64,000 nt of DNA, taken from assembly GCA_963582065.1 (NCBI GenBank), contig CAUZRQ010000002.1:124001-188000 (forward strand). The letters run 5' to 3'. The stretch is from UBA8437 sp963582065. Its GTDB lineage: Bacteria; Planctomycetota; Planctomycetia; Planctomycetales; Planctomycetaceae. The notes below the pieces were generated by a model that saw only the letters and a program-made list of their open reading frames with translations, did not search any database and was not told the DNA's origin. Below, piece by piece: positions 1 through 8,656 of this stretch. The first letter of the stretch is position 1. The number at the start of each line of letters is the position of its first letter. Both the position numbers and the translations under genes were made by a program.

Positions 1-1
1 C

Positions 2-190
2 GCTCTGTGGTCATCGGGTGTGGCCGTCTCGGACGACCTGAAATCCTGGACCAAGTACGCGGGGAATCCGCTGAGGCCGCGGAAGGAGAACAAGTCCAGC
101 GGCGTGTACGTTTGGGACGGGTCGCGGTTCGTGTTCTACACGATGCACGGTGCCGTGCATCGTCACCTGCCCGGTGGCGGAAAGCCGTAG
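2..190 (+). CDS. C-terminal end of a glycoside-hydrolase-like (GH43/GH32-type five-bladed propeller) protein, 5' truncated
   Basis: Only the last 62 residues are in the window; the gene starts upstream. The visible segment reads ...SGVAVSDDLKSWTKY, then GNPL, then VYVWDGSRFVFYTMHG before the stop. The pattern 'S-D-D-L-x-x-W ... G-N-P-L ... F-Y-x-x-H' is typical of the blade repeats of GH43/GH32/GH68-like beta-propeller enzymes acting on plant or algal glycans. The catalytic acids cannot be seen in this fragment, so the activity is not established. The next gene begins 4 bases after the stop, suggesting one transcript. Confidence 0.55.
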   Translation, partial: ALWSSGVAVSDDLKSWTKYAGNPLRPRKENKSSGVYVWDGSRFVFYTMHGAVHRHLPGGGKP

Positions 191-194
191 CCGG

Positions 195-479
195 ATGGAA
201 TACGACGAGAATCCGCAGGTCGACGATCGACCCGTCTCCAGCGACGACGCCCGGCATCGTCCGCGGCGATCGATCTGGCTGATTGTCACCGCGGCGATCA
301 TCGTGCTGGTCGTCTACCCGCTCAGCTACGGACCGATGCAGTACCAGGTCAGCATGGGCCGGCTGATCGCCCTGTGGGGGGTCTTCGACGTGATTTACGC
401 CCCGATCGAGTGGTTCGCCAATTCGTCGCAGTTCGGTGAGGACCTGGTGGACTGGTACCTGGGGGTGTGGGGAGCGTAG
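195..479 (+). CDS. Small single- or double-pass membrane protein, function unknown
   Basis: 94 residues starting at an ATG 4 bases after the preceding stop. The N-terminus is acidic and hydrophilic (about 1-25: many Asp, Pro, Arg), followed by a strong hydrophobic segment (about residues 27-43, WLIVTAAIIVLVVYPL) and a second, weaker hydrophobic stretch (about 52-72). No catalytic motif is seen. Several planctomycete secreted-enzyme operons carry such small membrane proteins, but no family is recognised here. The next gene downstream is convergent and ends 5 bases away. Confidence 0.6.
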   Translation: MEYDENPQVDDRPVSSDDARHRPRRSIWLIVTAAIIVLVVYPLSYGPMQYQVSMGRLIALWGVFDVIYAPIEWFANSSQFGEDLVDWYLGVWGA

Positions 480-484
480 CGTCC

Positions 485-3400
485 CTACTTTCCGGTCACG
501 AACCGCGCGTTGGCCGTGGTGGCTTCTCCGATGGTCATCCGCAGCGGGCGGGTTCTCGTGCCTCGGTCGACGGCGATGGTCAGTCGATGTCGGCCCTTGG
601 CGAGGGTGCGGGTGGTGACCTGTTCGAGCGTCAGTGGTTCGGTGCCGATCCAGGCGGCCAGGCCCGTGGTGTCGCCGACGGCGATCGCGACGTCGCCGGC
701 CGCAATCACCTCGATCTCGCACCGCACGACGCTCACCTGCCGATTCCTCACCGCCAACTGCGGCAGGTCTTTCAGCGGCAGTGTTCCGCCCACGGTGGCG
801 TAACGGGGCACCCAGGTGAAGGCGGCATCGTCGGTGGCCGCCTGCCCGTCTCGCGTCCGCCTGAGCCGGAACCTGGCCGGTTCGGTGTCGGCCATCACCC
901 GCCATCGCCGTGCGGTTGGTTGTCGGCTGGCCGCATAGGGCCCCGGTTTGCCCAGCGACGAGAGGAACCGGACCAGGTCAACCAACTCGGCCCGGGTCAG
1001 GGCTTCGGTCAGCCCGGCCGGCATCAGCGATGTCCCGACCACCTGTTCGTCGATCGATTTCCTGGGGACGGAGATCTCGCGGTCGTTGGCGTCCCTGAGG
1101 ACCAGTTCGTTGTCGGTCTGTCTCAGCTTGATCCCGGTGACCACCTTGCCCTGCTTGGTGACGACGACCAGCGAGTGGTAGTTCTCCTTGACCTTCTGGT
1201 TGGGATCCAGCAGAGAGTTGGCGATGTAGTCGACCGGGGCGCTGGCTCCCAGGCTGACCAGGTCGGGACCGACCCGCCCGCCGGCTCCTCCGATGGCGTG
1301 GCAGGCCAGGCACCCCAGTTTTTCTCGGCGATAGACCGTCTCGCCCCGCTCGGCGTTTCCGCGGCTGCCGACTTCGGCCACCAGTGTCCTCATCTGTTCG
1401 GACGAGAGCCGGGTGGGACCGGTCTTCAGTCGTCCGGCGGTCCGTGTCGCGGTGACCAGTTCCGGCAGTTTCCGGCCCGAGGCGTCGATCGTCCTCAGGA
1501 TCAGCTTGGCGTGGTCGGGGGCCAGTGTCTTTCCGGCCAGGGACCTGCTCAGCAGCCCCGGTCCATCCTTGCGGGCCAGGAAGGCCCGTGCGACGCCCGA
1601 GGGATCTCCCTGGGTCGGCGACTTGGCCAGGACCACCGGCAGCAGGTCGGCGGCGGCGGTGGGATCGAGAGTGACCAGGGCGGCCAGGGCTTGCAGCCGG
1701 CCCACCGGTGTCGGCAGCCTGCCGGCCAGTTCGGTCAATTGCCTGCGGCTGGCCTCGCCGCCCAGGGCCGACAGTCCATCGAGCGCGGTGGCACGGAGGT
1801 CTCCGGAGGAATCGGCTCCGGCGGCAAGCGATTCCAGGGCGGGCCGCAGCGATTCGAGCTTCCAGAGTCCGGCGCAGCGGATCGCGGCCTGTTGCACCGC
1901 CGGCGAGTCGGATGCGAACAGCGGCTTGATGCCTTCGAGAGGTCCCGACGGTTTGACTCGCCGCGTGGCCGCGGTGCGGGCCAGCGCGTCGAGCAGGTTG
2001 GCCGACTGAGAAGCGGGGGTCTTGGCATCCAGGGCCATGTCCAGAGCGATTCGGAGCTGGCCGGGTCCGCCCAGGTCGGCCAGCAGGGCCACCGCGCGGT
2101 TGCGGTCGGTGTCGGACAATGCACCACGGCCCAGCAATTCGAGCACGGCGGGGACGACCGCCGGGTTCTTGATGCTGGAATAGACGAACAGGCGTCCCGC
2201 GTCATCCAGTCCCTCGTGGAGACGGTGGTTGCCGTTGCTGAGACCATCCAGCCAGTTCGAGCGCTGCTCCCAGGCGGTCAGCCACAACGCGTATTCGAGT
2301 GGCGTGTCGCGGTCCATGGGCAGCGCGGCCATCGCCAGCGGCAGCACATCGCGGCCGCGGCGTGCGATGGCGCGAACGGCTTCGAGCCGGACGCGGGGAT
2401 GAGGGTCCCGTACCCGGTCGGCCAGGGTGGTTTCGCTCAGTTCGGTCCAGTAGGCCGCCACGCGGCACGCGGCAGCCCGCACCCGGGGATCGGTGGCCGA
2501 GAGCAGTTGCTCGAGCAGTTTTGGAGCGGGGGTGTTCAGCGCCTGGCAGGTCCAGAGAATCTCCAGCGCGGTCGATTCGCCCTCGGGAGTGTTGCTGCCG
2601 GCCGGGCCGAGTTCTGCCAGGCGGTCGGCCAGGGCCTGGAGGATCTGCGGTCGGGTCTTCCGCGGCCGTTCCTGCAGGACCCGTCGCGAGTGGCGGCGAA
2701 TCCAGAGTTCGGCGGCCGAGAGGTTGTTGACCAGTTGAGTGGTCGAGGCCTTCGGCAGGTTCTGCCGCTTGACCAGTGGCCGGCCCTTGGCGGTCACTCG
2801 CCAGATCCGGCCGTGGACGTGGTCGCGGCGAGGGTCACGGAAATCGACTTCGCCGTGCTGGATGATCGGGTTGTACCAGTCGGCGATGTAGATCGCTCCG
2901 TCGGGGCCCATCTTGATGTCGATGGGGCGGAAGGCGACGTGCTTGGTGCGGATCACGTCGGGCATCAGCTTGGCCTGGTAGCTCGAACCGCTTTCGGTCA
3001 CCTTGAACCGGCAGACGCGGTTGGCCCGGAAATCGTTGGTCAACAGGTCCCCCCGCCAGTCCTCGGGCAGGTGTGTGCCGCTGAGGATCTCGAGGCCGCA
3101 GTACTTGGGGCTGCCGGGATTGAGTCCCCGCAGGATCCGTGGCACACCGATGGCGGTGACATAGGCGGCGCCGGGGACCAGGTGGTTGATTCCCTCGCCG
3201 CCTGCTCCGTCGGTCACGAACGACTGGCCGAAGCGATCGTGGTGGTGGCCCCAGCTGTTGACCCATCCGCGGGCGAGCACCTCCAGTCGCATCGTCTCGG
3301 GATGGAACCGCCAGATGCCGCCGGCGTTCAGACGCCGGATTCCCCAGGGGGTCTCGATGTGGCTGTGGATGTAGATCGACTGGTTGAGGTACATCCGCCC

Positions 3401-3946
3401 GTCGGGGCCCCAGCGGAGCGTGTGCAGGATGTGGTGGGTGTCCTCGGTGCCGAAGCCCGAGAGGACGACTCGCGAGGTGTCGGCCCGACCGTCGCCGTCC
3501 GAATCGCCCAGGTGCAGCAACTCGGTCGAGTTGGCCACGTAGCAGCCGCCGTCACCGGGAGCCACGCCGGTGGGAATCAGCAGCCCGTCGGCGAACACGG
3601 TGGTCTTCTCGGCTCGACCGTCCCCGTCGGTGTCCTCGACCACCAGGATCCGGTCGTTGGCCTTCTGTCCCGGCTTGATCTGCGGGTAGGTCTCGGAACT
3701 GGCGATCCAGAGGCGTCCGGCGGCGTCGAAGTTCATCTGGATCGGCTTGGCGATCTTGGGGTCCGACGCGTAGAGGTTCACCTCGAACCCCGGAGCCACC
3801 TGGAACGACTTTCGTTCGATCTCCGGATCCGGTGGCGGGATGTTCTTGAGTCCTCGCTGGGCGAAGGCCGGCAGGGCGGTGGCCAGGACCAGTGCCAGGG
3901 CCAGGACGGGGTTGGTCATGATGCGTGAGTCGTTGTGGGAATTCAC
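485..3946 (-). CDS. PVC-type heme-binding, membrane-bound-dehydrogenase-like protein
   Basis: About 1150 residues. The N-terminal half is a beta-propeller of the sugar/sorbosone-dehydrogenase type (motifs such as AGRLWIASSETYP and DTDGDGRAEKTTVFADGL). The middle is alpha-helical HEAT-like repeats. Near residue 870 lies a single class-I heme site, C-L-A-C-H, followed by G-P-D-L; a short beta-rich domain ends the protein. This order is that of the PVC-type cytochromes found in Planctomycetes and Verrucomicrobia. Two starts are possible: GTG at 3946, overlapping the upstream stop as GTGA, or ATG at 3919, which begins a clean signal peptide (MTNPVLALALVLATALPAFA). Translation is probably coupled to the upstream SGNH-type gene. 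Expected to be periplasmic; substrate unknown. Confidence 0.85.
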   Translation of the reverse strand: MNSHNDSRIMTNPVLALALVLATALPAFAQRGLKNIPPPDPEIERKSFQVAPGFEVNLYASDPKIAKPIQMNFDAAGRLWIASSETYPQIKPGQKANDRILVVEDTDGDGRAEKTTVFADGLLIPTGVAPGDGGCYVANSTELLHLGDSDGDGRADTSRVVLSGFGTEDTHHILHTLRWGPDGRMYLNQSIYIHSHIETPWGIRRLNAGGIWRFHPETMRLEVLARGWVNSWGHHHDRFGQSFVTDGAGGEGINHLVPGAAYVTAIGVPRILRGLNPGSPKYCGLEILSGTHLPEDWRGDLLTNDFRANRVCRFKVTESGSSYQAKLMPDVIRTKHVAFRPIDIKMGPDGAIYIADWYNPIIQHGEVDFRDPRRDHVHGRIWRVTAKGRPLVKRQNLPKASTTQLVNNLSAAELWIRRHSRRVLQERPRKTRPQILQALADRLAELGPAGSNTPEGESTALEILWTCQALNTPAPKLLEQLLSATDPRVRAAACRVAAYWTELSETTLADRVRDPHPRVRLEAVRAIARRGRDVLPLAMAALPMDRDTPLEYALWLTAWEQRSNWLDGLSNGNHRLHEGLDDAGRLFVYSSIKNPAVVPAVLELLGRGALSDTDRNRAVALLADLGGPGQLRIALDMALDAKTPASQSANLLDALARTAATRRVKPSGPLEGIKPLFASDSPAVQQAAIRCAGLWKLESLRPALESLAAGADSSGDLRATALDGLSALGGEASRRQLTELAGRLPTPVGRLQALAALVTLDPTAAADLLPVVLAKSPTQGDPSGVARAFLARKDGPGLLSRSLAGKTLAPDHAKLILRTIDASGRKLPELVTATRTAGRLKTGPTRLSSEQMRTLVAEVGSRGNAERGETVYRREKLGCLACHAIGGAGGRVGPDLVSLGASAPVDYIANSLLDPNQKVKENYHSLVVVTKQGKVVTGIKLRQTDNELVLRDANDREISVPRKSIDEQVVGTSLMPAGLTEALTRAELVDLVRFLSSLGKPGPYAASRQPTARRWRVMADTEPARFRLRRTRDGQAATDDAAFTWVPRYATVGGTLPLKDLPQLAVRNRQVSVVRCEIEVIAAGDVAIAVGDTTGLAAWIGTEPLTLEQVTTRTLAKGRHRLTIAVDRGTRTRPLRMTIGEATTANARFVTGK

Positions 3947-5217
3947 CTGGCCGGCTCGATCGTGATCCGGTGCAGGACCTTGGCTTTCAGGCGGTTGATC
4001 TCGGCTTCCTTGCTCGCCACCAGTTTCTCGAACTCGGCCACCTCCTTGGCGTTGTTCCCCTGTTCGTGCTTGCGGAAGCCGAAGAGGTAGGTGGTGTTCT
4101 GAGGTCGCCAGCGGTGAAAGTAGAGGCGGTTCTTGGCGATCACGGCCCGGCGGAGGTCGGCGTGGCCGACGGCCGGCTGCGGCAACTGCGGGGCGATACC
4201 TGCTGCGAATTCCTTGGCGGTGTGGTCTCCGAAGTTGTCACGGTCGATTCGCAGGGTGTAGCGGCCCTTGCGGCGGAGACCGTGGACCCGGAGGACAAAC
4301 GGGCCGACACGGGACGAGAGCGTGAGTCGCCGTTTCTGGAATTCGGCACCGCTGGTGGCCAGGGGACCGATCACCTGCGGAGGCTCTCCCTGTTTCAGTC
4401 GCACGGTCAGAGTTGAAGTGGGGAACAACTGGGCCAGGACACCGCAGGTGGCCACCCGGTACCCCTCCGAATTCAGTGCCCGGCCGTCAACGGTGAACAG
4501 CAGGCGGAATTGCTGACGCGGCTTGTCCCAGAGCTTCTGGAAGGGAGCATTGAGATCGAGGTGGGCGTGGCCGTCGCTGAGAGCGAAGTTGGCCAGCGCC
4601 GAATTGTACCGGCCGATCTGCCGGTTGCGCTCGACGGGGGAGTCGAGATCCGAGCGGGTGAACTTCGAAGTGACCGGGACGGTGGTGTTGAGCCTCCTGA
4701 GGCCGGGACGCTGTTGTGGCGGGATCGAGAGGATGACCACCCGGGCCTTGGGAGCGCTCCGGGATCTCAGATCCGCGATCAGCTTTCGGTACTGGTTGAG
4801 GAATTTCTGGATCCCCGCCTGCCCCTCGAACGACTCGTTGCCGCCGTAGCCCAGCACCAGTACGGTCGGCCTGAGCCGCGCGACGTGGTCGAGCATCCGT
4901 CTGTAGCCCCTGGCGGGCGGATCGAAGATGCCCCGCGATTCGGCACGCACCGTGTCGCCGCTCCAGCCGAGGTTGCGGAACGTCAACCGGATGTCGGCCA
5001 GCCGGGCGATGAGTGCGGTTTCGAGGTGACCGTACCGCTGTGCTCTTTCGACCAGCGTGTTTCCGACCAGCACGACCCGGTCACCGTCACGGAACTGAAA
5101 GTCGACCGCGGCGGCCGGAGCCGACGGTGGCGCTGCAATCAACGGCAGACCCGGCACTAGAGCCACCAGCAGGATGCCGGCTAAACGGATGAAAGGGGGC
5201 TGGCTGGCGTGATTCAT
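3943..5217 (-). CDS. SGNH/GDSL-like hydrolase-fold protein lacking the canonical nucleophile
   Basis: 424 residues with an N-terminal signal sequence (about 1-30). It follows the SGNH fold: block I near residues 47-60 (VVLVGNTLVERAQ), block II Gly in NLGWSGD, block III GYGGNE at 122-127 with Asn126, and block V around 214-220 (DGHAHLD). In block I the usual G-D-S is G-N-T, so the catalytic serine is absent at that position. The stop overlaps the start of the PVC cytochrome by four bases, so the two are almost certainly made together. A carbohydrate-esterase role would be the default guess, but with the missing Ser it may be a binding module or use another nucleophile. Confidence 0.75.
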   Translation of the reverse strand: MNHASQPPFIRLAGILLVALVPGLPLIAAPPSAPAAAVDFQFRDGDRVVLVGNTLVERAQRYGHLETALIARLADIRLTFRNLGWSGDTVRAESRGIFDPPARGYRRMLDHVARLRPTVLVLGYGGNESFEGQAGIQKFLNQYRKLIADLRSRSAPKARVVILSIPPQQRPGLRRLNTTVPVTSKFTRSDLDSPVERNRQIGRYNSALANFALSDGHAHLDLNAPFQKLWDKPRQQFRLLFTVDGRALNSEGYRVATCGVLAQLFPTSTLTVRLKQGEPPQVIGPLATSGAEFQKRRLTLSSRVGPFVLRVHGLRRKGRYTLRIDRDNFGDHTAKEFAAGIAPQLPQPAVGHADLRRAVIAKNRLYFHRWRPQNTTYLFGFRKHEQGNNAKEVAEFEKLVASKEAEINRLKAKVLHRITIEPAR

Positions 5218-5246
5218 GGCAGCATCGTATCGGGGTGATCATCTGA

Positions 5247-5276
5247 TTGACAGCGCCGGGGAAACGAGGCTATAGT
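5247..5276 (+). promoter_or_regulatory. Sigma-70-type promoter for the DUF1501 gene
   Basis: A perfect -35 box TTGACA (5247-5252) and a -10 box TATAGT (5271-5276) are separated by 18 bases. It points to the DUF1501 gene, whose ATG lies about 135 bases downstream behind a good ribosome binding site (AAAGGAGAG). The long 5' leader holds no obvious hairpin that I could identify with confidence. Confidence 0.65.
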
Positions 5277-5410
5277 AAGCTCGAAATGGTACATATGCCG
5301 ATACTCTGATCTATCAGGGGAGTGGCACGAGGCCTCGCGTGCGTTGTCTTCCAAGTTGGCGGAGACGTGAGGGGCACCGAACGCAGGATTGCATCTAAAG
5401 GAGAGGTCCG

Positions 5411-6874
5411 ATGCTGGGAATTACCGGACACAACGGTCGAGACCTGTGCGACGGAATAACGCGTCGCGATATCCTCAAGGTCGGCGGCACCGCCGCGTTT
5501 GGTCTGAGCCTGCCCGAGATGCTGCGGTTGCAGGAAGTCACCGCGGCTGAGGACGCCCGTTACGGCGGCCCCGGCTTCGGCAAGGCCAAGCACGTGATCA
5601 TGCTCTACCTGCAGGGTGGGCCGAGTCACCTCGATCTGTGGGACCCGAAGCCGAACGTGCCGGACAACGTCAAGAGTGTCTTCAAGCCGATCGACACCAA
5701 GTTGCCCGGCGTGCAGTACACCGAGAACATGCCGAAACTGGCGAAGGTCAACGACAAGTTCACGATGATCCGGTCGATGAGCTACACGCCGATCGGGTTG
5801 TTCAACCACACCGCTGCGATCTACATGATGCTGACCGGTTACACGGCCGATAAGGTCTCGCCCTCGGGCCAGCTCGAGCCGCCCAGTCCGAAGGACTTCC
5901 CCAACTTCGGTTGCAACATCACCAAGCTGCGTCCGACGACGGTTCCGATGCTGCCCTACGTGATGATGCCGCGTCCGTTGCAGGAGAGTTCGGTGATCGG
6001 CAAGGCGGGCACCGCCGGGTTCCTGGGTCGAGCCCACGACCCGTACTACCTCTATCCGTCCGGCGACGACATGGACATGGCCAAGATGGACCGGATCAAC
6101 GCCGACGACCTGAAACTGAGGAAGGAAGTGCCCCTGGCACGCCTGCAGCGTCGCGCGTCGTTGCGTGACAAGATCAACGCCGGCCTGGGCGACCTGGAAG
6201 TCGCTGTGCAGAAATTCGCTCTCAACGAGTACTACGAAAAGGCCCTGAGCCTGGTGCTTTCGGGGCGGGCTCGCGACGCGTTCAACCTGGGCGCGGAGAA
6301 GAAGGAGGTTCGCGAGCGTTACGGCAAGAACACGTTCGGCCAGAGCTGCCTGCTGGCCCGTCGGCTGGTCGAAGCCGGCACGCGGGTCGTCGAGGTCAAC
6401 TGGCCCAAGGTTGCCAATTCGGACAACCACTCCTGGGACGTCCACGTGGGCCTGACCAAGCGGATGAAGACCCAGAACAGTCCGATGCTCGATGCGGGCC
6501 TGTCCGCGCTGATCGGAGACCTCGACGAACGCGGCCTGCTTGACGAGACCCTGGTGATCGCCGTGGGCGAGTTCGGCCGCAGTCCCAAGCGTGGAGTCTC
6601 CACCTCGGGCAACTCGAACTCCAACGACGGTCGCGATCACTGGCCCTACTGCTACACCGCCGTGATGGCCGGTGCGGGCGTGAAGCGCGGCCATGTCTAC
6701 GGCAAGAGCGACAAGACGGCTTCGGCACCGGCCGAGAACCCGGTGCATCCCAGGGAGTTGCTGGCGACGATCTACCACAGTGTCGGGATCAACCCCCACA
6801 CGGTCGTCTACAATCACCTCAACCAGCCTCGCGACCTGGTCAAGGCCGATGCGTTGACGGGGATTCTCTCCTAG
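5411..6874 (+). CDS. DUF1501 family protein with Tat-type leader
   Basis: 487 residues. The leader contains a twin-arginine motif (TRRDILKVGG) followed by a weak hydrophobic segment, so export in folded form is expected. The core shows DUF1501 hallmarks of the alkaline-phosphatase/sulfatase-like superfamily: LQGGPSHLDLWDPKP near residue 70, G-E-F-G-R-S near 380 and D-H-W-P-Y near 405. The family is greatly expanded in Planctomycetes and usually travels with cytochrome-type DUF1549/DUF1553 proteins, which are not adjacent here. The ATG is preceded by AAAGGAGAGG. The gene has its own promoter and terminator and so is probably monocistronic. Confidence 0.88.
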   Translation: MLGITGHNGRDLCDGITRRDILKVGGTAAFGLSLPEMLRLQEVTAAEDARYGGPGFGKAKHVIMLYLQGGPSHLDLWDPKPNVPDNVKSVFKPIDTKLPGVQYTENMPKLAKVNDKFTMIRSMSYTPIGLFNHTAAIYMMLTGYTADKVSPSGQLEPPSPKDFPNFGCNITKLRPTTVPMLPYVMMPRPLQESSVIGKAGTAGFLGRAHDPYYLYPSGDDMDMAKMDRINADDLKLRKEVPLARLQRRASLRDKINAGLGDLEVAVQKFALNEYYEKALSLVLSGRARDAFNLGAEKKEVRERYGKNTFGQSCLLARRLVEAGTRVVEVNWPKVANSDNHSWDVHVGLTKRMKTQNSPMLDAGLSALIGDLDERGLLDETLVIAVGEFGRSPKRGVSTSGNSNSNDGRDHWPYCYTAVMAGAGVKRGHVYGKSDKTASAPAENPVHPRELLATIYHSVGINPHTVVYNHLNQPRDLVKADALTGILS

Positions 6875-6894
6875 GGAGCCGCCTGGAGAACAAC

Positions 6895-6936
6895 GGGGGT
6901 CGGACGCGCCGCGGGCGGGTCCGGCCCCCTTTTTTT
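6895..6936 (+). terminator. Rho-independent terminator of the DUF1501 gene
   Basis: An 11-bp stem (6895-6905 with 6919-6929, one G-T wobble) with a 13-base loop is followed by seven T residues (6930-6936). It lies 20 bases after the DUF1501 stop and just before the end of the convergent FAD-oxidase gene. Confidence 0.8.
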
Positions 6937-6942
6937 GGCGCG

Positions 6943-8325
6943 TTACAGCACCTTCCCCGGATTCATGATCCGCAGCGGGTCCAACGCGTCCTTGATTGCT
7001 CGCATCACCGCGACGCCGGGGCCGTGTTCGCGTTCCAGCAGGTGTCGCTTGCCCAGGCCGATTCCGTGCTCGCCCGAGGTCGTGCCCCCCAGTTCCAGTG
7101 CGTGTTCGGCGATCCGGTCGCTGATCTTCTGCACTTCGGCCAGTTCCTCGGCGTTCCCGGGCAGGATCGGGAACACGACATGGAAGTTGCCATCGCCGAC
7201 GTGACCGAAAAGTGGTGAGGGCACGCTGCAGCCCTCCAGTTCCCGACGGGTTCTGGCGATCGCCTCGGCTAGTGCCGTCACCGGAACGCAGACGTCGGTC
7301 ACGTATCCGGTGCTCCCGTCTCGGAGTCCCAGCGTGGCGTAGTAGCCGTCGTGTCGAGCCTGCCACAGCCGGTTCCGTTCGGCTTCGTCTGTCGCCCAGC
7401 GAAAGTCCGACCCGCCGTGTTCGGTGGTGATCGTCTCGGTCGCTTCGGATTGTTCGACCACCGACGACTCGGTTCCATGAAACTCGAAGAACACGGTCGG
7501 CCGGACGGCGTTGTCGAGGCCCGAGTAGAGATTGACGGCCTCGATCTGCACCTCGTCGAGCAATTCCATCCTGGCCAGCGGGATCCCCGCGACCAGGCAG
7601 TCGATCACTGCATCGACGGCCTGCTCGATCGAGTCGAACCCGCAGACGGCCGACGAGATCGCTTCGGGGACGGGAGCCAGCCGAAGCGTGACCTCGGTGA
7701 TCACTCCGAGGGTCCCTTCGGAACCGACCATCAGTGCCGTCAGATCGTAGCCGGCGACCGTCTTTCGGGCTCGTCCGGCGGTGCGGACGACCGACCCGTC
7801 GGCCATCACGGCCTCGACTGACAGCACGCGGTCACGCATCGTGCCGTAGCGGACGGCGTTGGAGCCCGATGCCGACGTGGCGGCCATTCCTCCGAGACTG
7901 GCATCGGCTCCGGGATCGACGGGGAAGAAGACGTTCGTCTCGGTGTCGGCCAGGTGACGATTGAGTTGTTCGCGGGTGACGCCGGCCTGGACGGTGGCGT
8001 CCATGTCGCGGGGGTGGACCGAGACGATTCGGTTCATGCGGCCGGTGTCCAGGCACAATCCGCCGGTGACCGCCACCACGCCGCCTTCGACGGCCGTGCC
8101 GGTGCCGAAGGGGATCAGCGGCACACGATGGCGGCGGCAGGCGTCGACGGCCATCACCACCTCGCTGGTCGTCAACGGCCAGCAGACCGCCTGGGGCGGG
8201 TGAGGTCCGTGATGCGAGACGTCGGCGGCGTGTTGATTGCAATCGGCCTCGGCGGTCGAGATCCGATCGCCGAAATGTTCGGCCAGTGCTTCCAGGATGT
8301 CGTTGATGTCGTGCATTTCGGTCAC
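6943..8325 (-). CDS. FAD-linked (D-lactate/glycolate-type) 2-hydroxyacid dehydrogenase, GlcD/LDHD family
   Basis: 460 residues, the normal length for this family. The N-terminal half is a PCMH-type FAD domain (PFGTGTAVEGGV near residue 75, GGMAATSASGSNAVRYG near 150). The C-terminal half has the GlcD signature HVGDGNFH, then SGEHGIG, and the terminal MNPGKVL typical of the FAD-linked oxidase C domain. It should oxidise a D-2-hydroxyacid such as D-lactate or glycolate and pass electrons to an acceptor. No glcE/glcF partners are adjacent, which favours the single-subunit LDHD type over glycolate oxidase. Transcribed toward the DUF1501 terminator. Confidence 0.88.
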   Translation of the reverse strand: MTEMHDINDILEALAEHFGDRISTAEADCNQHAADVSHHGPHPPQAVCWPLTTSEVVMAVDACRRHRVPLIPFGTGTAVEGGVVAVTGGLCLDTGRMNRIVSVHPRDMDATVQAGVTREQLNRHLADTETNVFFPVDPGADASLGGMAATSASGSNAVRYGTMRDRVLSVEAVMADGSVVRTAGRARKTVAGYDLTALMVGSEGTLGVITEVTLRLAPVPEAISSAVCGFDSIEQAVDAVIDCLVAGIPLARMELLDEVQIEAVNLYSGLDNAVRPTVFFEFHGTESSVVEQSEATETITTEHGGSDFRWATDEAERNRLWQARHDGYYATLGLRDGSTGYVTDVCVPVTALAEAIARTRRELEGCSVPSPLFGHVGDGNFHVVFPILPGNAEELAEVQKISDRIAEHALELGGTTSGEHGIGLGKRHLLEREHGPGVAVMRAIKDALDPLRIMNPGKVL

Positions 8326-8652
8326 GTTCGGTCCGTTTCTCCGAAGCCCAGCGAACAGCTCGATCGGTATCCCTCGGCCAGGCTTATTCTGGCGGATCGG
8401 TTCGGCTGCGTCATCACATCCACCCGCCGCCGTGGCCCAGGCCGGCCGGTCTGCGGAATCCCCACAATACGATCACAGGGCCGTCCAATCCCTACAACCG
8501 GACGCGGAAGGCTGACCTTGGGGGTTCGGGGGACCGTGCGGACTGGTGGCATCTTGCGTTTGGTACCGGAGAGACCGGATGATGAAGTCATCGGATTCCG
8601 CTGCCGCGGGCTGCTCGTCTCCGGCGGCGACACCAGTTGGAGTGCTCCATCG
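8326..8652. other. Intergenic region between divergent FAD-oxidase and YTV genes
   Basis: About 330 bases upstream of both genes. It holds the possible leader ORF described at 8579-8656 and presumably two divergent promoters, although no box pair close to consensus could be picked out. No RNA gene or repeat is seen. Confidence 0.5.
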
Positions 8653-8656
8653 ATGA
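8579..8656 (+). CDS. Possible leader peptide translationally coupled to the YTV protein
   Basis: A 25-codon ORF (MMKSSDSAAAGC...) begins with ATGATG seven bases after a good Shine-Dalgarno (GGAGAG). It ends in a TGA that overlaps the YTV start as ATGA (8653-8656). The YTV gene has no convincing ribosome binding site of its own, so translation through this short ORF could deliver ribosomes to it. The peptide itself resembles nothing known. Confidence 0.3.
   Translation: MMKSSDSAAAGCSSPAATPVGVLHR

Noticed and set aside
467..3928. 1153-codon open frame on the plus strand
   Set aside because: Antisense shadow of the PVC cytochrome gene; Gln/Gly/Val-rich composition without domains. High GC keeps opposite frames open.
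5270..7366. 698-codon minus-strand frame across the DUF1501 gene
   Set aside because: Shadow of the DUF1501 and FAD-oxidase genes, runs through the promoter and terminator, no protein motif.
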